The notes: generated by a model from the sequence alone, not told the origin. A DNA stretch of 64,000 nt from Macrosoma leucophasiata (GCA_036365455.1 JAWQUS010000002.1:3100001-3164000), one strand, 5' to 3'; positions 50,969 through 61,975 are shown, counted from the first letter of the stretch. Numbers and translations: made by a program.

Positions 50969-51010
50969 TATCGTATTTTTGTGAACTCTGTAGTTCACAA
51001 AAATACGATA
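50969..51010. repeat. Palindrome, 18-bp perfect arms
   Basis: TATCGTATTTTTGTGAAC and complement around TCTGTA. Confidence 0.95.
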
Positions 51011-51058
51011 ATATGTCTGTACATATTTTCAAATTAACTTTGTGTTATTGTGTTTTCT

Positions 51059-51222
51059 TACTAATGTAACTATTTATATATGTGTGAGTTTGAAAATTTT
51101 CTGGTTTGTTCGACACACACGTAAATTTTGAATACACACGCATACTAATGTAACTATTTATATGTATGTAAGAGTTTGAAAATTAGAAAATGTGCTGGTT
51201 TGTTCGTTTGTCAGACACGCAC
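51059..51222 (+). repeat. Tandem duplication, about 83-bp period
   Basis: ACTAATGTAACTATTTATAT begins both units, and both continue with GAGTTTGAAAAT and CTGGTTTGTTCG. Confidence 0.85.
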
Positions 51223-51629
51223 ATGAATGAATCAATAGGCACGCAGATTTTTGCATGGTTTTGTATGAATTTACGCACACTTATGTCTAGACTATGATCT
51301 TGAATACGGGCAATAATGGCTCTCAAGCTGGAGATGGTAAGTGGTGGCCCAACCAATCCCCATGAAAGAAAGGTTACCTATTATAGTATAGGTTACAGGT
51401 TACCTGGAAAAGCATTTAAATGTATGGTATTAATTAGTATAAGCCGATGACTCATTTGCGCAAGCTGGAATGTTAAATTCTGCTAGCGAAGTTATATTTT
51501 CTATTGTACCAATGCGTTTCGGAAGATATTGCATCAAAGTGTTACACATATTATCAAACCATTAAATAGCAAAATTAAAAAAAAAAAACATTCGATGGTA
51601 TCTTAAGTCTGATAAACATAAAATAAATT
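51223..51629. other. No recognisable feature
   Basis: AT-rich, A10 run near 51578. Confidence 0.35.
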
Positions 51630-51990
51630 GTTTTATATTATTTTGCATTAACACATGCTTGTGAAATATATTTTATTTAAAGAAAAATGGAAAGAAAAAT
51701 TTGACTTCAGGCGAGACTCGAACTCGCGGCCTACTGGGAATCTTCATTAAACTGCAAAGTCTATTATATCGGTTGCCTAACTAGCATAGTTGGCAATAGA
51801 TGGCGTTGCTGCTACCATAAAGCAATGCAATAAATGTGAAGGAAAGATTTGACAAATCGGGCAGGACTTCAGTAGCTCAATTGGAAGAGCGGCTGGACTA
51901 GATTCCCAGTAGGCCGCGAGTTCGAGTCTCGCCTGAAGTCAAATTTTTCTTTACATTTTTCTTTAAATAAAATATTTTTTTTTTTTGATT
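51630..51990 (+). repeat. E repeat in fold-back form with intact tRNA-like core
   Basis: The tRNA-like core 51865-51940 has a 7-bp acceptor stem (GACTTCA with TGAAGTC), D arm GCTC/GAGC, a near-complete anticodon stem around CTAGATT and a 5-bp T stem around TTCGAGT. The loop would place AGA as anticodon, but the long variable arm of tRNA-Ser is missing, so I treat it as tRNA-derived. Left of it, 51664-51741 is an inverted copy of the 3' half of the core plus tail, pairing with 51902-51977 over about 78 bp. Confidence 0.83.
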
Positions 51991-52352
51991 CACATTAAAT
52001 GTTTAGATTAAAATTTTCATAATATTGCCATTACAACAAATTAAAGAATCTGGTAGTTACCATTAAACAGAGATCTGTCCAAGTGAATGCTCGGTAAATC
52101 GTCCTACAGAACTTTATTTAATCTGTGTGAACGATAACATTTACCCACCGTGTCAAAATCCGTTGACCGCATCCCAACATTATACCGCGCTACCCCTCCG
52201 ATAATAATCCGCACGGAAAATGTACGGACATTCGGGAAGCATAATTTGTATACGATACGTGATATTCATAAAAATATACCAAATCCTATAAGATTTTTTT
52301 ACGTTTGTACTTGATTGAATTGGCTGATGTACGCGTTCGTAAAAAGAAAACA
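51991..52352. other. No recognisable feature
   Basis: Mixed composition, no shared repeat seen. Confidence 0.35.
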
Positions 52353-52640
52353 TTTTTTTTTTATGTATTGGAAGTGGCAAACAAGCATGCAGTTCACATT
52401 GATGTTAAGTGATGACTGCAGCCTATAGATACCCACACAAAGACCAAAGTCAAAATGCAGATCCGTTAACACTCCTGAGGCCTAAGGTGTTATGCCTCTG
52501 TGTCGGAAATTACAGGGCCGTACATTACCACCTGACCGGAACACGAAAGTGCTGGACACTACTATTTAGCGGCAAGTATATATGGTAATACGGCGGTGCC
52601 TACACAAGCGAGCTCTGTCACTGGAGCTCCACCACCAGTG
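52353..52640 (-). mobile_element. A-family retroposon, full length
   Basis: Both ends present; ATACGGCGGTGCCTACACAA shows moderate decay. Confidence 0.86.
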
Positions 52641-52751
52641 AAAATCTATATGTATGTACATTCATAGAAAATGTATGAAATAATAATTATCGCGGTGGCG
52701 ATACGGTGCCGGAATTGTGATTGCAAGGATGTGTGTGAATCAGTATTCAGT

Positions 52752-52968
52752 CACACCGCGGACCGTCCGCCAAATTCCATACAAACTCTTAATTTGGTCT
52801 CTATTACACAGACATCAATCAGTGACGTGTATCTACACGTGCACCTGTGTGCGTCGCAAGTAGAGAATACCAAACGTCGCCCATAAGAGGGGAGGAGGTT
52901 GGGCGACGCGGGGAAATCGGGCGGGACGTCGAAGTGTTCATTCTATACGTATTATTACGAATTCTCTG
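52752..52968 (+). mobile_element. C repeat, copy 3
   Basis: Full unit; includes AGTGACGTGTATCTACACG, missing from copy 2. Confidence 0.8.
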
Positions 52969-53796
52969 CTTCAGCTGAAAATTGTGTAAACTGTGAATTC
53001 TGATTTACGCTTTGCCGACATTTTTCCACCTTTCTCTGATGTCAAAATCCGTAACCCGCATCTCAACCGCGTATCGCCTGCGGTATTAATTCGCTCGTGA
53101 AATATGCCTACGCTTTATTATACTTAATAGCAGATATAATGTCGAGTCACATTTGTTTAGGTCATAAAAACAAAGCTTATCGCGATATTTCCGCGTATTT
53201 GATATGGTGTTGACAGTAATATGGGAGTTTTTTGAGTGGCATTAGCTACATAGCATCACCATTAGGTTTTCGTATCCTTCGCATCCAAATTGCAAAAAGC
53301 CCTTCTAGATTCGTTATGTCTGTCTGTCTGCCAGTCCGTATGTCATAGCTATTACACTATTTTACTCCAAAACTATTTAGACTGCGTACCTACTTGAAAC
53401 TCGCTAGCTCAATATATTATGTGAACCATCTTATACTTAATTTTTGAAACTGTAACTGAAACAAAAAAAAAATCTCAAACCTGTAGGTACGTGTGGTATG
53501 TCTATAGATAGGTCTTTGAAACTGACGTTGAGGTTCCTAAATCCATTTTTTTCTCAAAGTGATTGATAATAAATTGAGAGATAAATTCTACTAAATTGGT
53601 AAAAAGTGTTACCCTCCCCCTCTATAACTTTTAAAATAAGAGAGTGAAGAAAGATTACAGAAAATTTGCATGTCTGCTACAATACATTTTTCAGGCGCGT
53701 CCAAAATCATGACCACTGCCCAACCGCGTAACACCTGCGATATCAATCTGAATGTAAAATGATCGTGGATTTGGTCGTGTTTTGTCAGTGTCACGA
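52969..53796. other. Mostly unassigned
   Basis: A TGTCTGTCTGTCTG tract near 53318 and AAATCCGTAACCCGCAT-like wording near 53045 (also near 52150 and 55900) hint at old repeats without clear ends. Confidence 0.35.
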
Positions 53797-54025
53797 TAAT
53801 AATAAAAAGCGGCCAAGTGCGAGTCGGACTCGCCCACGAAGGGTTCCGTACTATCTATAAAAGAAAATCACGTTTCTTATATTCAAGTTAAGTTATAATT
53901 TGTGAAAATTTCAACTTTCTAGCTGCCACGGTTCATGAGATACAGCGTGGCGACAGACAGACAGACAGACACCAGAGGCTTAGTAATGGGGTCCCGTTTT
54001 TAACTTTCAGGTACCTACAAAAAAT
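53797..54025 (+). repeat. R repeat, compact copy
   Basis: GCGGCCAAGTGCGAGTCGGA, GAAGGGTTCCGTA, GAGATACAGCGTGG, GACAGACAGACAGACA and GGGGTCCCGTTTTTA. This fixes one end of the family. Confidence 0.75.
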
Positions 54026-54128
54026 TACACCCGTGGTTTCGGGTTTAATTGATGCGATTCAACTAGCATCAGCAAACAGGTCATCTTCGCAAACACGCAA
54101 TTCAACTATTTAAGGAGTTAAATTCTTG

Positions 54129-54274
54129 CCCCCTTATTCATAAACATACATTAGATACGTTTTAGCTATAGAATGCTTTGTCTTTGTCAGTTGCATTGTC
54201 AAATGTGCAGGATAGAAAAGGACAAAGGAGAGATTAGCAACACTTTAGCTATAATACGTTTATGAATAAGGGGG
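54129..54274. mobile_element. MITE with CCCCCTTATTCATAAAC ends
   Basis: A 146-bp element with 17-bp terminal inverted repeats and the same interior as 11752-11902 (TAGCTATAGAATGCTTTGTC, GACAAAGGAGAGATTAGCAA). Confidence 0.87.
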
Positions 54275-54301
54275 TTGTTGTATATTATTCTGTGAATTCT
54301 T

Positions 54302-54962
54302 TCTTCTTTAATGTCCTATTTCCCCTAGGTCTTAATTTCGGCCGCTACTGAACGTCTCCAAGTGTATTTGGGACGGCCACGTTTCCTCTTCCCCTGTGGA
54401 GTCCATTCTAGAGCTTGTCTAGGAATGTGGTCGGGAGGTCTTCTGAGAGTGCGGCCAATCCATGTCCATTTGCGGCGTCTGATTTGCGGACCGATCGGTG
54501 TTTCGCGACAAAGATTCCATAGGTCTTCATTGGAGACATAAAGCAACACCGGAGGGGAGTAGCCATAAGCAGGCTTTCCCCTCTGTCGAAGTTCAAGCCC
54601 AAATGGGCCTATACCTGTCGCCTAGATGTTTAAATGTGTGCGTGAAATTGTTTCTGTATTTTGTTAAAGTCAAGGTGTGAGTTTCGTAGTAATAGACGAT
54701 TTTTGTAGTGTGCGTGTGTGCCGCATGCATTTCCCCCCGCAAAAATGACAGACTGTTTTGCATCGGTAATAAACGCTATGGCTACTCCCCTCCGGTCCGC
54801 CGCGACCGGTGGGCCGCGTTGCTCTATGATTGGAGATCTTATCTTGCCAGAAGATGCTCAGGATCTGTCGTAGGCATCTGTTTATAAGGACCCGGATTCG
54901 CCGCGTGATCTCTTGGGTCACTCTCCAAGTCTCGCAACCTTATAGCAATACAGTTTTGACAT
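54302..54962 (-). pseudogene. LINE reverse transcriptase C-terminus, split by a MITE
   Basis: Right to left: GCETWRVTQEITRRIR, RCLRQIL and DKISN lie in 54829-54962, and NEDLWNLCRETPIGPQIRRR, RQALEWTPQGKRKRGRPK and TWRRS lie in 54325-54536. The two parts are in one frame once the intervening 292-bp B element and one 8-bp repeat are set aside, and they meet within the Ser-Asn-Glu-Asp stretch. This is a non-LTR reverse transcriptase C-terminus (RTE/L2-like wording; clade uncertain). A stop in the distal part and the insertion make it inactive. Confidence 0.87.
54537..54828. mobile_element. B MITE (hAT-like) with 8-bp target duplication
   Basis: Ends CATAAAGCAACAC and complement of CATAGAGCAACGC. 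Exact ATTGGAGA at 54529-54536 and 54829-54836. An 8-bp duplication and CA...TG ends are hallmarks of hAT elements. Subterminal CCGGAGGGGAGTAGCCATA occurs inverted at both sides. Non-coding. Confidence 0.92.
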
Positions 54963-55567
54963 TAGCTGTATGTCCTTATGTTTAATTAATAGGGCATTTG
55001 GCTAATATTTTTTTCTTGTGATTTTAAAAAGTATATGAAATGTTAGTAAATAATGTCATTGGATGGAACCACTAGTCTATAACGAATAGTTTTTGAGATA
55101 TCACCATTCGAAAGTCGCAAGTTATGTAATGATCTCAAACGGCTCATACAAAATTGTACCTGCTTGTGACGTCACACGCTTGTGTTGTACCTACGAAATC
55201 AATGAAGAATTCAAGAAATCTTACAATATCTTCGTTAATATTGCGTTTCTGTCAACAGTTTGCATAGATAGTTCAAGTTGTTGGGATTTGTACAAGGAAT
55301 CTAATACTGTTGTTATTTTTAAGGTAGGTAAATATATATTTTGATATTTTAAGAACTCTTCTTCAATAATGCACCGATTTTCAATAATTTGTATGTTTAG
55401 GTATGCCTACTTTTCATTTCCATGTTACATTGGGACTATGTAATTTAAAACAAAAAAAAACACATTGTCAAACATTTTCACACAACAATTCGCACTTCGT
55501 TATCGCATCGTTATATGCCCAAAGTTCAACAGTAAAGTTAACGTAAACGTAAAAAAACAAAAAAAAT
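54963..55567. other. Unassigned; one 83-codon frame
   Basis: The + frame at 55093-55344 has no recognised similarity and no repeat partner. It could be single-copy sequence. Confidence 0.35.
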
Positions 55568-55851
55568 GTAACTTCACGCCTGTAATCCCCGAAGGGGTAA
55601 GCAGAGGTAAATGCATGCATTCAAGCATACATGCAAACACCCACGATTCGCCGGTTACGTTTTGGCCCATGTAACAGGTGGCGAGGCTGTTGACATCTCC
55701 GGGCACATTACCAAGCTTCGAGGTGCTGGGAAATTTACAGAAAATGAAAAATTCCCAATAGAACCAGCGATAAAGGACTTAAACCATCACCTCTGATAGC
55801 CCCCTACCCGGGAATCGAACTCAGTACCCCTGCGTAGTAGTAGAGGCAGTT
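55568..55851 (-). mobile_element. SINE-D, head partly deleted
   Basis: Body complete, but the A-box part is lost between GTAGTAGTAG and AGGCAGTTT. Confidence 0.87.
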
Positions 55852-56006
55852 TGAGTTATAAATTTATACGTTTTACAAAAACATTTTCATAGGGCGTCAA
55901 AATCCGTGACCACATTCCCAAGCACACAACACCTCCGTACTTAAATCCACACACAAAATTGTTTCTATTAAACATTGGCACTTTTAAAATGATAACTAAA
56001 GTTCAC

Positions 56007-56103
56007 ACTGATGGTAGAGCTTCAGTGACGGAGCTCGCGGGTGTAGGCCACCGTATTTCTTAATCTACTTGCCGCATGGCAGTGTTCGGCACTATCGTGT
56101 TCC
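56007..56103 (+). mobile_element. A-family 5' fragment
   Basis: CTGATGGTAGAGCTTCAGTG to GTTCGGCACTATCGTGTTCC. Confidence 0.75.
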
Positions 56104-56165
56104 ATTCACACACAGAGACACATACAAACATAGTTTCACACACACACACACACACACATAAAAAA
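56104..56165 (+). repeat. (CA)n-rich tract
   Basis: About 10 uninterrupted CA units at 56138-56158, then CGCGCTTGCGCGCAC. Confidence 0.85.
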
Positions 56166-56167
56166 TA

Positions 56168-56275
56168 ACGCGCTTGCGCGCACACACAAACAAACACCCA
56201 GACTCTAAACAAGTATCTGTAGGCCATACAAATATTTGTCCCGAATCAGGGATCAAACCCGTTCCTCTTGAATTT
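56168..56275 (-). mobile_element. SINE-F fragment
   Basis: AACACCCAGACTCTAAAC, TATCTGTAGGCCATACAAAT and GGGATCAAACCCG; the A-box end is missing. Confidence 0.72.
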
Positions 56276-56550
56276 ATCGGTTGTCAAGTTTAGATTACGA
56301 GTTAAAATTTTTTCCCATTTATTTGTCAAACTACGCGATAGCATCCATAATCACGTGAAAACACAGCAAATCCGCACATAAAAGGTACGCGGATTACCGC
56401 TGACATTTATTTGTTTTTGAGTTACGCGAAATAAAAATTAAGTATATTTACACGCCGGCATTTTACAGGCAGCTAATCGCGAGTTTAACGTTGTTTTTAT
56501 ATCTTTCCGCTGTTCTACGAAAGCATACGCAGGAGTATGTTCACCCGAGG

Positions 56551-56763
56551 CAGAGAATATGTAATAATACTACGTATAGAATGGACACGTCCCGCCCGAT
56601 TTCCCCGCATCACCCAACCTCCTTCCCTCTTATGGGCGACGGTTGGTATTTTCTACGTGCTACGCAAACAGGTGCACATGTAAATACACGTCACTGATTG
56701 ATGTCTGTTTAATAGAGACCAAATTAAGCGTTTGTATGGAATTTTGGCAGTGTCCACGGTGTG
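56551..56763 (-). mobile_element. C repeat, copy 4
   Basis: CAGAGAATATGTAATAATAC at left and GTGTCCACGGTGTG at right: the same end points, inverted. Confidence 0.8.
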
Positions 56764-57721
56764 CCCGAGGTCCGCTATATAAGCACAATAATATTCGTTG
56801 AAATAAAACTAGTTTTCAGATTTATCTCGCGTATATTAAACGAAGATGATTATTTAACGAACCCGACGTTTCAGTCGCTTTTCAGCTTCCGTGGTCTCGG
56901 GCAGACTGAGGTGAAAAATTATTATGTTCAGCTGCCTCCATCTATTTCGCTATTTATTCTGTTGGAAACCACTCTCTTTGTTTGGACTATATAAGAGAGT
57001 CCACAATCACAATCGAGTTTGTAAATACCGGATTTTGTAAGAGAATACTACTTATGTTATATTTTCTTGTGTGGTTTAGAAAATATTTTATTTCGAATAG
57101 ATCTTTACAGATACTTTCAAAACATCAATAAATCATAAACTACCTAGAGCGAATAACCATTACATATAGTAAAAGCAAAATCATATATTAATAGTAAATT
57201 AAAAATTAAAATTTAAACTATTTGGTTAAAACATAATAATCATAAAATTTTTCAATTCTTTCAATGATAATAAATGAAGAAAAAGAAAAACTTATTCGTC
57301 AAGATCAATGTTATTCACTTAGCAGAGTTCCAAGTGCAGTCACTACTGAGAAGAACTCCGCTACACAACAAACTCAGTAAGAGCTCTTTTAAATGAGAGC
57401 TTAAATCTAGTACAGATTATCGTGAAAAATCAAATAATGTCAACGTCCATAGCATAGATGCAAATAAGCTGCTATCTACTAAATGTGATGTAGCCCCTGC
57501 AAACCAGAACAGACCAGTCCCCACCAACAGCACCCGTTCACGAGTATGACGCATGTGACAGCCATTGCCCTCCTCGACCATTTTAGAGGGAAGTGAGCAA
57601 CCCGCCACACGACCCCGCCAAAGGCAAAGACATTTAAGACAGTGAAACGAACACAAACGACAGTGAAGACGTTTAAACAGTTTTTTTATTAGATTTATAT
57701 CAATGAGTGTAGCTCGCGAAA
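56764..57721. other. Unassigned
   Basis: GAACCCGACGTTTCAGTCGC near 56860 is a common lepidopteran repeat phrase. 57420-57610 is GC-richer (CAGACCAGTCCCCACCAACA) with a 79-codon minus frame that I do not recognise and that may belong to an unlisted repeat. Confidence 0.35.
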
Positions 57722-57812
57722 ACCTATGAACATACTATCTAACCGGAAGACGGTAGTGCTGAACACTATTATTTGGCGGCAGATAGACTGGGTAATACGA
57801 TAGTGCCTAAAA
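57722..57812 (-). mobile_element. A-subfamily fragment
   Basis: CATACTATCTAACCGGAAGA, GTGCTGAACACTATTATTTG and GATAGACTGGGTAATACG. Confidence 0.68.
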
Positions 57813-58649
57813 AGAAAAAGAAACACATTTATTGGTGCAGCCCACATATCAACATCAGGTACTGCATACAAAAAAAAACAGAAGAAAAAATAAACATTTA
57901 AAATACGTAGCACAAGAAACAATAAAAATAAAATACTTAAAAAAAAGGGTTTAGAAGAAAAAAAAGTATGTAATATATATCTCTTAAATTAAAAACAAAA
58001 GTAGTACCCGGTTAGAATAGAAAATAAAATAGATCTTCAAAATAGATTTCAACTGGAAACTACTCGGAGGGACACAGATATCAGTCCTAAAAGTCGATAT
58101 AATAAATACTTACTATAAAACCTATATACGTGCAAATATGTATATGTTAAACTAAACAAAAACAAAATAAATAAGTACTTGAATAACAACAAATCACATA
58201 ATATACAATAAACGTAAGTACAAAAATGTGTTCGTATGTATATAGGTATGCATGTATAAACATATAAATAATAATAGGAGGCCTACGGTCTCTAGTGTAG
58301 GGGTACACTGGGACTCTACCACCTTAAACTTAGTATAATTGCCTGTTGGCCGTTTTACTTGCTATTTTGTATTTCTTACAGTCATTACCTTTATTATTTT
58401 ACTACCACAATAAAAGTACATTTATTTCTCTCTAAAACATTTCCTCTTGAGGTTTTGTGTCGCAACCCGCAGTCATTAAACTGCTATATAAATAGTTACC
58501 CAGAAAAACGTTCATAGGGTTGCATGTTTCAATGTAACTATGGGACCATTAAATATTTGATAGTTGAACTGAGAGTTGGAGACATTTGCGCAAAATTAAT
58601 TTGCTTTGGTTTCAAGACTGTAAAATAATATTATTATTTATTTGTATGT
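57813..58649. other. AT-rich, LINE-tail-like start
   Basis: AAACACATTTATTGGTGCAG near 57823 resembles the ends of LINE 3' UTRs; the following 400 bp are A-rich without structure I can name. Confidence 0.35.
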
Positions 58650-58800
58650 ATGTATCTTCGCGCCAGGTCCCTAACGGGGTAGGCAGAGAGTGTGGAGCGC
58701 CAGATATCCCGGTCCTGACACACCTCCCGTGCCTATTCTTAAGACTTTTGACCCCACCATCAGACAGACTTATTTGGTCATGGTAGGTCAGCCTTGGTTT
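58650..58800 (+). repeat. O repeat, copy 4, best preserved
   Basis: CTTCGCGCCAGGTCCCTAAC, GGCAGAGAGTGTGGAGCGCC, ATATCCCGGTCCTGACAC and the extension shared with 4360. Confidence 0.75.
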
Positions 58801-58919
58801 TCCTGGGCATCTGCAATCATGCCTTTTTTAATTTTGACACCGATACTATCATTCACACAAAGCCTCTTTCTAACATTAATTTATTTTGCTCTTATTTCAT
58901 TGCCAGTGTCTTGCTCCAG

Positions 58920-58990
58920 GACGCAGGTACCACCACATTAACTAAAATATCTACCGCCAAATTATAGTGTTCAGCACTATTGTGTTCTGC
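58920..58990 (+). mobile_element. A-subfamily fragment
   Basis: GACGCAGGTACCACCACATT to GTTCAGCACTATTGTGTTC. Confidence 0.62.
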
Positions 58991-59640
58991 TTAAGGGCTT
59001 CCACACATAACTGCGAATTCGCATCGCATCGCAAGTATCTGCGAGCTTGCACGAATGAAGCTTGCAATGCGGCGCCGCATCGCATCGCAGTTTTGTATGG
59101 CCGCCCTAATGGCCTTATTACACAACACGGTATTCAGGGTCCGGCAGAAAGGGTGGGCGTGGCCTCGTACTGGGTTACCGCTTATTACACTATCCGATCG
59201 ACAAGGCCCTAACTCAGTCACAGTACAAATATGAACAGTATGGAAAGTACGTACAAAACGTTGAAATGGCACAATCACACGAACGGGTACTTAGTCTGAA
59301 CGGACCAAAAAGAATGGACCGTAGTCCATTCGGCCGTAATAAAAAAACGTCTACGTCCCAATGTCATAAAATAATTTAAAAATACAGTCGCATACAAGCG
59401 TATCACTCGTATGGTTAATAAATTTTCACTACAAAATATTTACAAATTTAAAGTAGTATTTAATCAAATAGTTGTAATGTAAGTTCACAAAATCTTTAAC
59501 ATCTTCGCTTTTAGTTGGCACGACTTTAGGTACATAACTCAACAATTACCCTTTCTTATCAACCAATCACAAGCAGGCAGTTTATCTGTTACGTCAGAAG
59601 AGTGGCGAAAAGAAGGTTCATAATCATATGTAAACAGTGT

Positions 59641-60326
59641 TTTTAGGGTTCCGTAGTAAATTATAAATTATAATAAATATAAAAATCCCTTATAATTTCG
59701 CCATGTCCGTCTGTCTGTCTGTCTGTCTGTCCGTCTGCGGTTTAGCGCAAAAACTATTAGTACTAGAGACTTGAAATTTGGCACAAGTGTACACCTTAAT
59801 CACGCCGACAAAGTGGTAAATAAAATAAATGGTGGTAATAAAAACATGAAAAATAAGATTATTTAGGGTACCTCCCCTACATGTAAGACGTGGATATTTT
59901 TTTATTTTTCGTTTTATATATAGTATGGGATATCGTTAGATAGGTCTTTCAAAAATGTAAGGGGTGTGCTTACATAATTTTTGGATTTAGTTAACTGTTC
60001 GTGACTTATTAAGCTTTAAAGTGCCAATTTTCGTTAGAGTCAAGTGTGTCCCCCCACCCTCTACCAACTAAACGGTTGTTGTTAGAAATTCAAACGTTGT
60101 GGCAATAGTAGCCACATATAACGAAATTAAAAGGAAAATTATCACACCTAAGTTGGCTTTACAAGTTTGCGAGTAATAGTACACCAAATATAATACTCAA
60201 AATTTTTTAATATAAAATAAATCATAGAAAACAATTATATATTTTTTAATTACATTAATCAAACCTAAAAATTACGGAACACTACACTGCGCGTGGCCCA
60301 ACACGCACTTGACCGGTTTTTTTTTG
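59641..60326 (+). repeat. R repeat, longest copy, inside AA
   Basis: TTTTAGGGTTCCGTAG at left, the CTGT tract at 59708-59740, GAAATTTGGCACAAGTGTAC, TTCGTGACTTATTAAGC and AAACGGTTGTTGTTAGAAAT, ending GCACTTGACCGG plus T-run. Confidence 0.8.
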
Positions 60327-60361
60327 TTAAGTGGTTGATTGTTTTTATATTTGTATATATA

Positions 60362-60408
60362 TTTATCTTCACGCCAGATCCCTAACGGGGTAGGCAGAGA
60401 GTGTAGAG
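60362..60408 (+). repeat. O repeat fragment, inside AA
   Basis: CTTCACGCCAGATCCCTAAC and GGTAGGCAGAGAGTGTAGAG. Confidence 0.65.
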
Positions 60409-60906
60409 CATTGTTTATTTAAAGAAAATAATACAAATTTAAGAAAAATATGAAGACTAAGTATTTCAATTTATAACTTTTGCACTCGAATGTACTCGAT
60501 GTATAAATTTGTTAACAATATTTTATGACCGGTCCGTTGAGACGTAGACGATTTTTGATTACGGCCGAATGGAGTACGGTCCATTCTTTTTGGTCCGTTC
60601 AGACGTAGTACCCACACAAACATGCGCATCAACGAGGCCACTAAGCGGTTGTCATGGTGCTGCAGCTCCGAGTCACTCGCTACTCGAGCTTCGATCCGCA
60701 TGTTTGTGTGAGTGTGCCGTTTTGAACGTTTTGTACGTAGTTTCCATACTGTCCATATTTATACTGTGTGTAGTTAGGGCGTTAGGCTGACCGGGCCGCT
60801 CCGGTCCCCCTAATTAGGGACCCTAACTCCCTAAATGTTATTTCACTACCCTGACCCTTGCTATCAGACCCTGAATACCGTGTCGTGTAGTAGGCTATTC
60901 ATGATG

Positions 60907-61561
60907 ATGTTCAAATATTATGGAAACAATTTATGCTTTAAGGATGGTTCACCGCATATGCATTTTAAAGAGAAATAGAATACTTTTTTTAATGTAATGA
61001 TAAATTAAATATATAAAAAAAAATTACGAGCATACATACGACAAAATATTAATAATAGCAATTCATTTCTAAGGTTGCTGTAATTCAGCGTTAACCTTCA
61101 AATTTACTTAAAGCTATTGTTTACTTGTATCTGGCTTTCATAACGTTGAACATTCCATTTTATTACAGTGATAGTCATATTAGTTAAGCTTTACCGAGCA
61201 TTTAAAATGAGCAAAGCACTTTCGTGTATTATCTTATTGTTAGCATTTACAGTTTAACACCACGATTTTCTTCATACGGTTTAATTATCTACGTTCTTAC
61301 TGTGTACAAACCGTTTCGCTGGCGATTAAGGTGTAGTACCTAATCAAAATGTAATAGTTAAAATAATCGTTATAATGCATTTGACAATCATGTTTTGTCA
61401 TTTCTATCCCGTGGGTCATCGACAACACAACGCCTGTGGGTAGTCTCCCTAAAAAAACCTACGTATTATGAAACAAACAAAGGCTTTCCGCCGTCATCGT
61501 TGCATTCAACGCATATAGCTAAAATCCATTTGAAAATCCTAAAATTTCCCAACGGATATTA
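60907..61561. other. No recognisable feature
   Basis: AT-rich, low in shared repeats. Confidence 0.4.
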
Positions 61562-61589
61562 ATGCGGTTTCCATCAATAGTATGTCATC

Positions 61590-61712
61590 GGGACGTTTCG
61601 ACTCACCCACCGACGTGTCGGGAAGTTTCGACTCACCCACCGACGTGTCGGGACGTGTCGACTCACCACCGACGTGTCGGGACGTGTCGACTCACCCACC
61701 GACGTGTCGGGA
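61590..61712 (+). repeat. 30-bp minisatellite, about 4 copies
   Basis: Units of 30, 30, 29 and 30 bp starting GGGACGTGTCGACTCACC and ending CCGACGTGTC, then a partial unit leading straight into the H tail. Confidence 0.93.
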
Positions 61713-61975
61713 CGTGTCCACCGCCCCCTAGCGGAAGAATTTTCTTCTCCTGGAAGAGAACTTTTCGACTAGTGCAGTCAGACAACCGATCAATGGCGAT
61801 CAAAGCATTTCAATGGGGCGGTAGTAAGTGCAATAACGCAAGATACACAGCTGCGTCCTGTGATGAACTACCGCCACTGCGATCGCCAATCCGTATGCTA
61901 AGTGTGGTGGTTATGGCATATACCCCTTATGGGAAGGCTTTAGTCCAGCAGTGGACATCTTTCGGCTGATATGAT
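61713..61975 (+). mobile_element. RTE-type LINE 3' end, H copy 4
   Basis: CACCGCCCCCTAGCGGAAG, GCATTTCAATGGGGCGGTAG, GATCGCCAATCCGTATGC. The frame at the end reads ALVQQWTSFG and stop. The minisatellite is part of the same frame by chance of its 30-bp period. Confidence 0.82.

Larger units (their letters stand above)
59285..60613. mobile_element. AA element with 80-bp inverted arms, inside I
   Basis: Left arm 59285-59362 (GGGTACTTAGTCTGAACGGA, AAAGAATGGACCGTAGTCC, TTCGGCCGTAAT), right arm 60533-60613 its complement with few mismatches. The interior of about 1.17 kb has no recognisable transposase and holds the R copy and an O fragment. Confidence 0.83.
59219..60768. mobile_element. I MITE, copy 2, inside J
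   Basis: Left terminal repeat CACAGTACAAATATGAACAG (59219 on) and right complement ending TACTGTG near 60768. The central ACATGCGCATCAACGAGGCC and following 150 bp match I copy 1. Split at 59285-60613 by AA. Confidence 0.85.
59114..60893. mobile_element. J MITE, copy 2, carrying a nest of insertions
   Basis: Left end CTTATTACACAACACGGTAT and GGCAGAAAGGGTGGGCG match J copy 1. The right end GACCCTTGCTATCAGACC and GAATACCGTGTCGTGTAG lies 1.55 kb further. Everything between CAAGGCCCTAACTCAGT and TAGTTAGGGCG is foreign. Confidence 0.85.

Noticed and set aside
51865..51940. Genuine tRNA-Ser(AGA)
   Set aside because: The cloverleaf is good but lacks the long variable arm of tRNA-Ser and belongs to a dispersed repeat with copies at 31770 and 62189.
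61562..61969. 135-codon + frame as a new protein
   Set aside because: Formed by a 30-bp minisatellite joined to an RTE tail. Only the last codons (QQWTSFG-stop) are meaningful, as LINE remnants.
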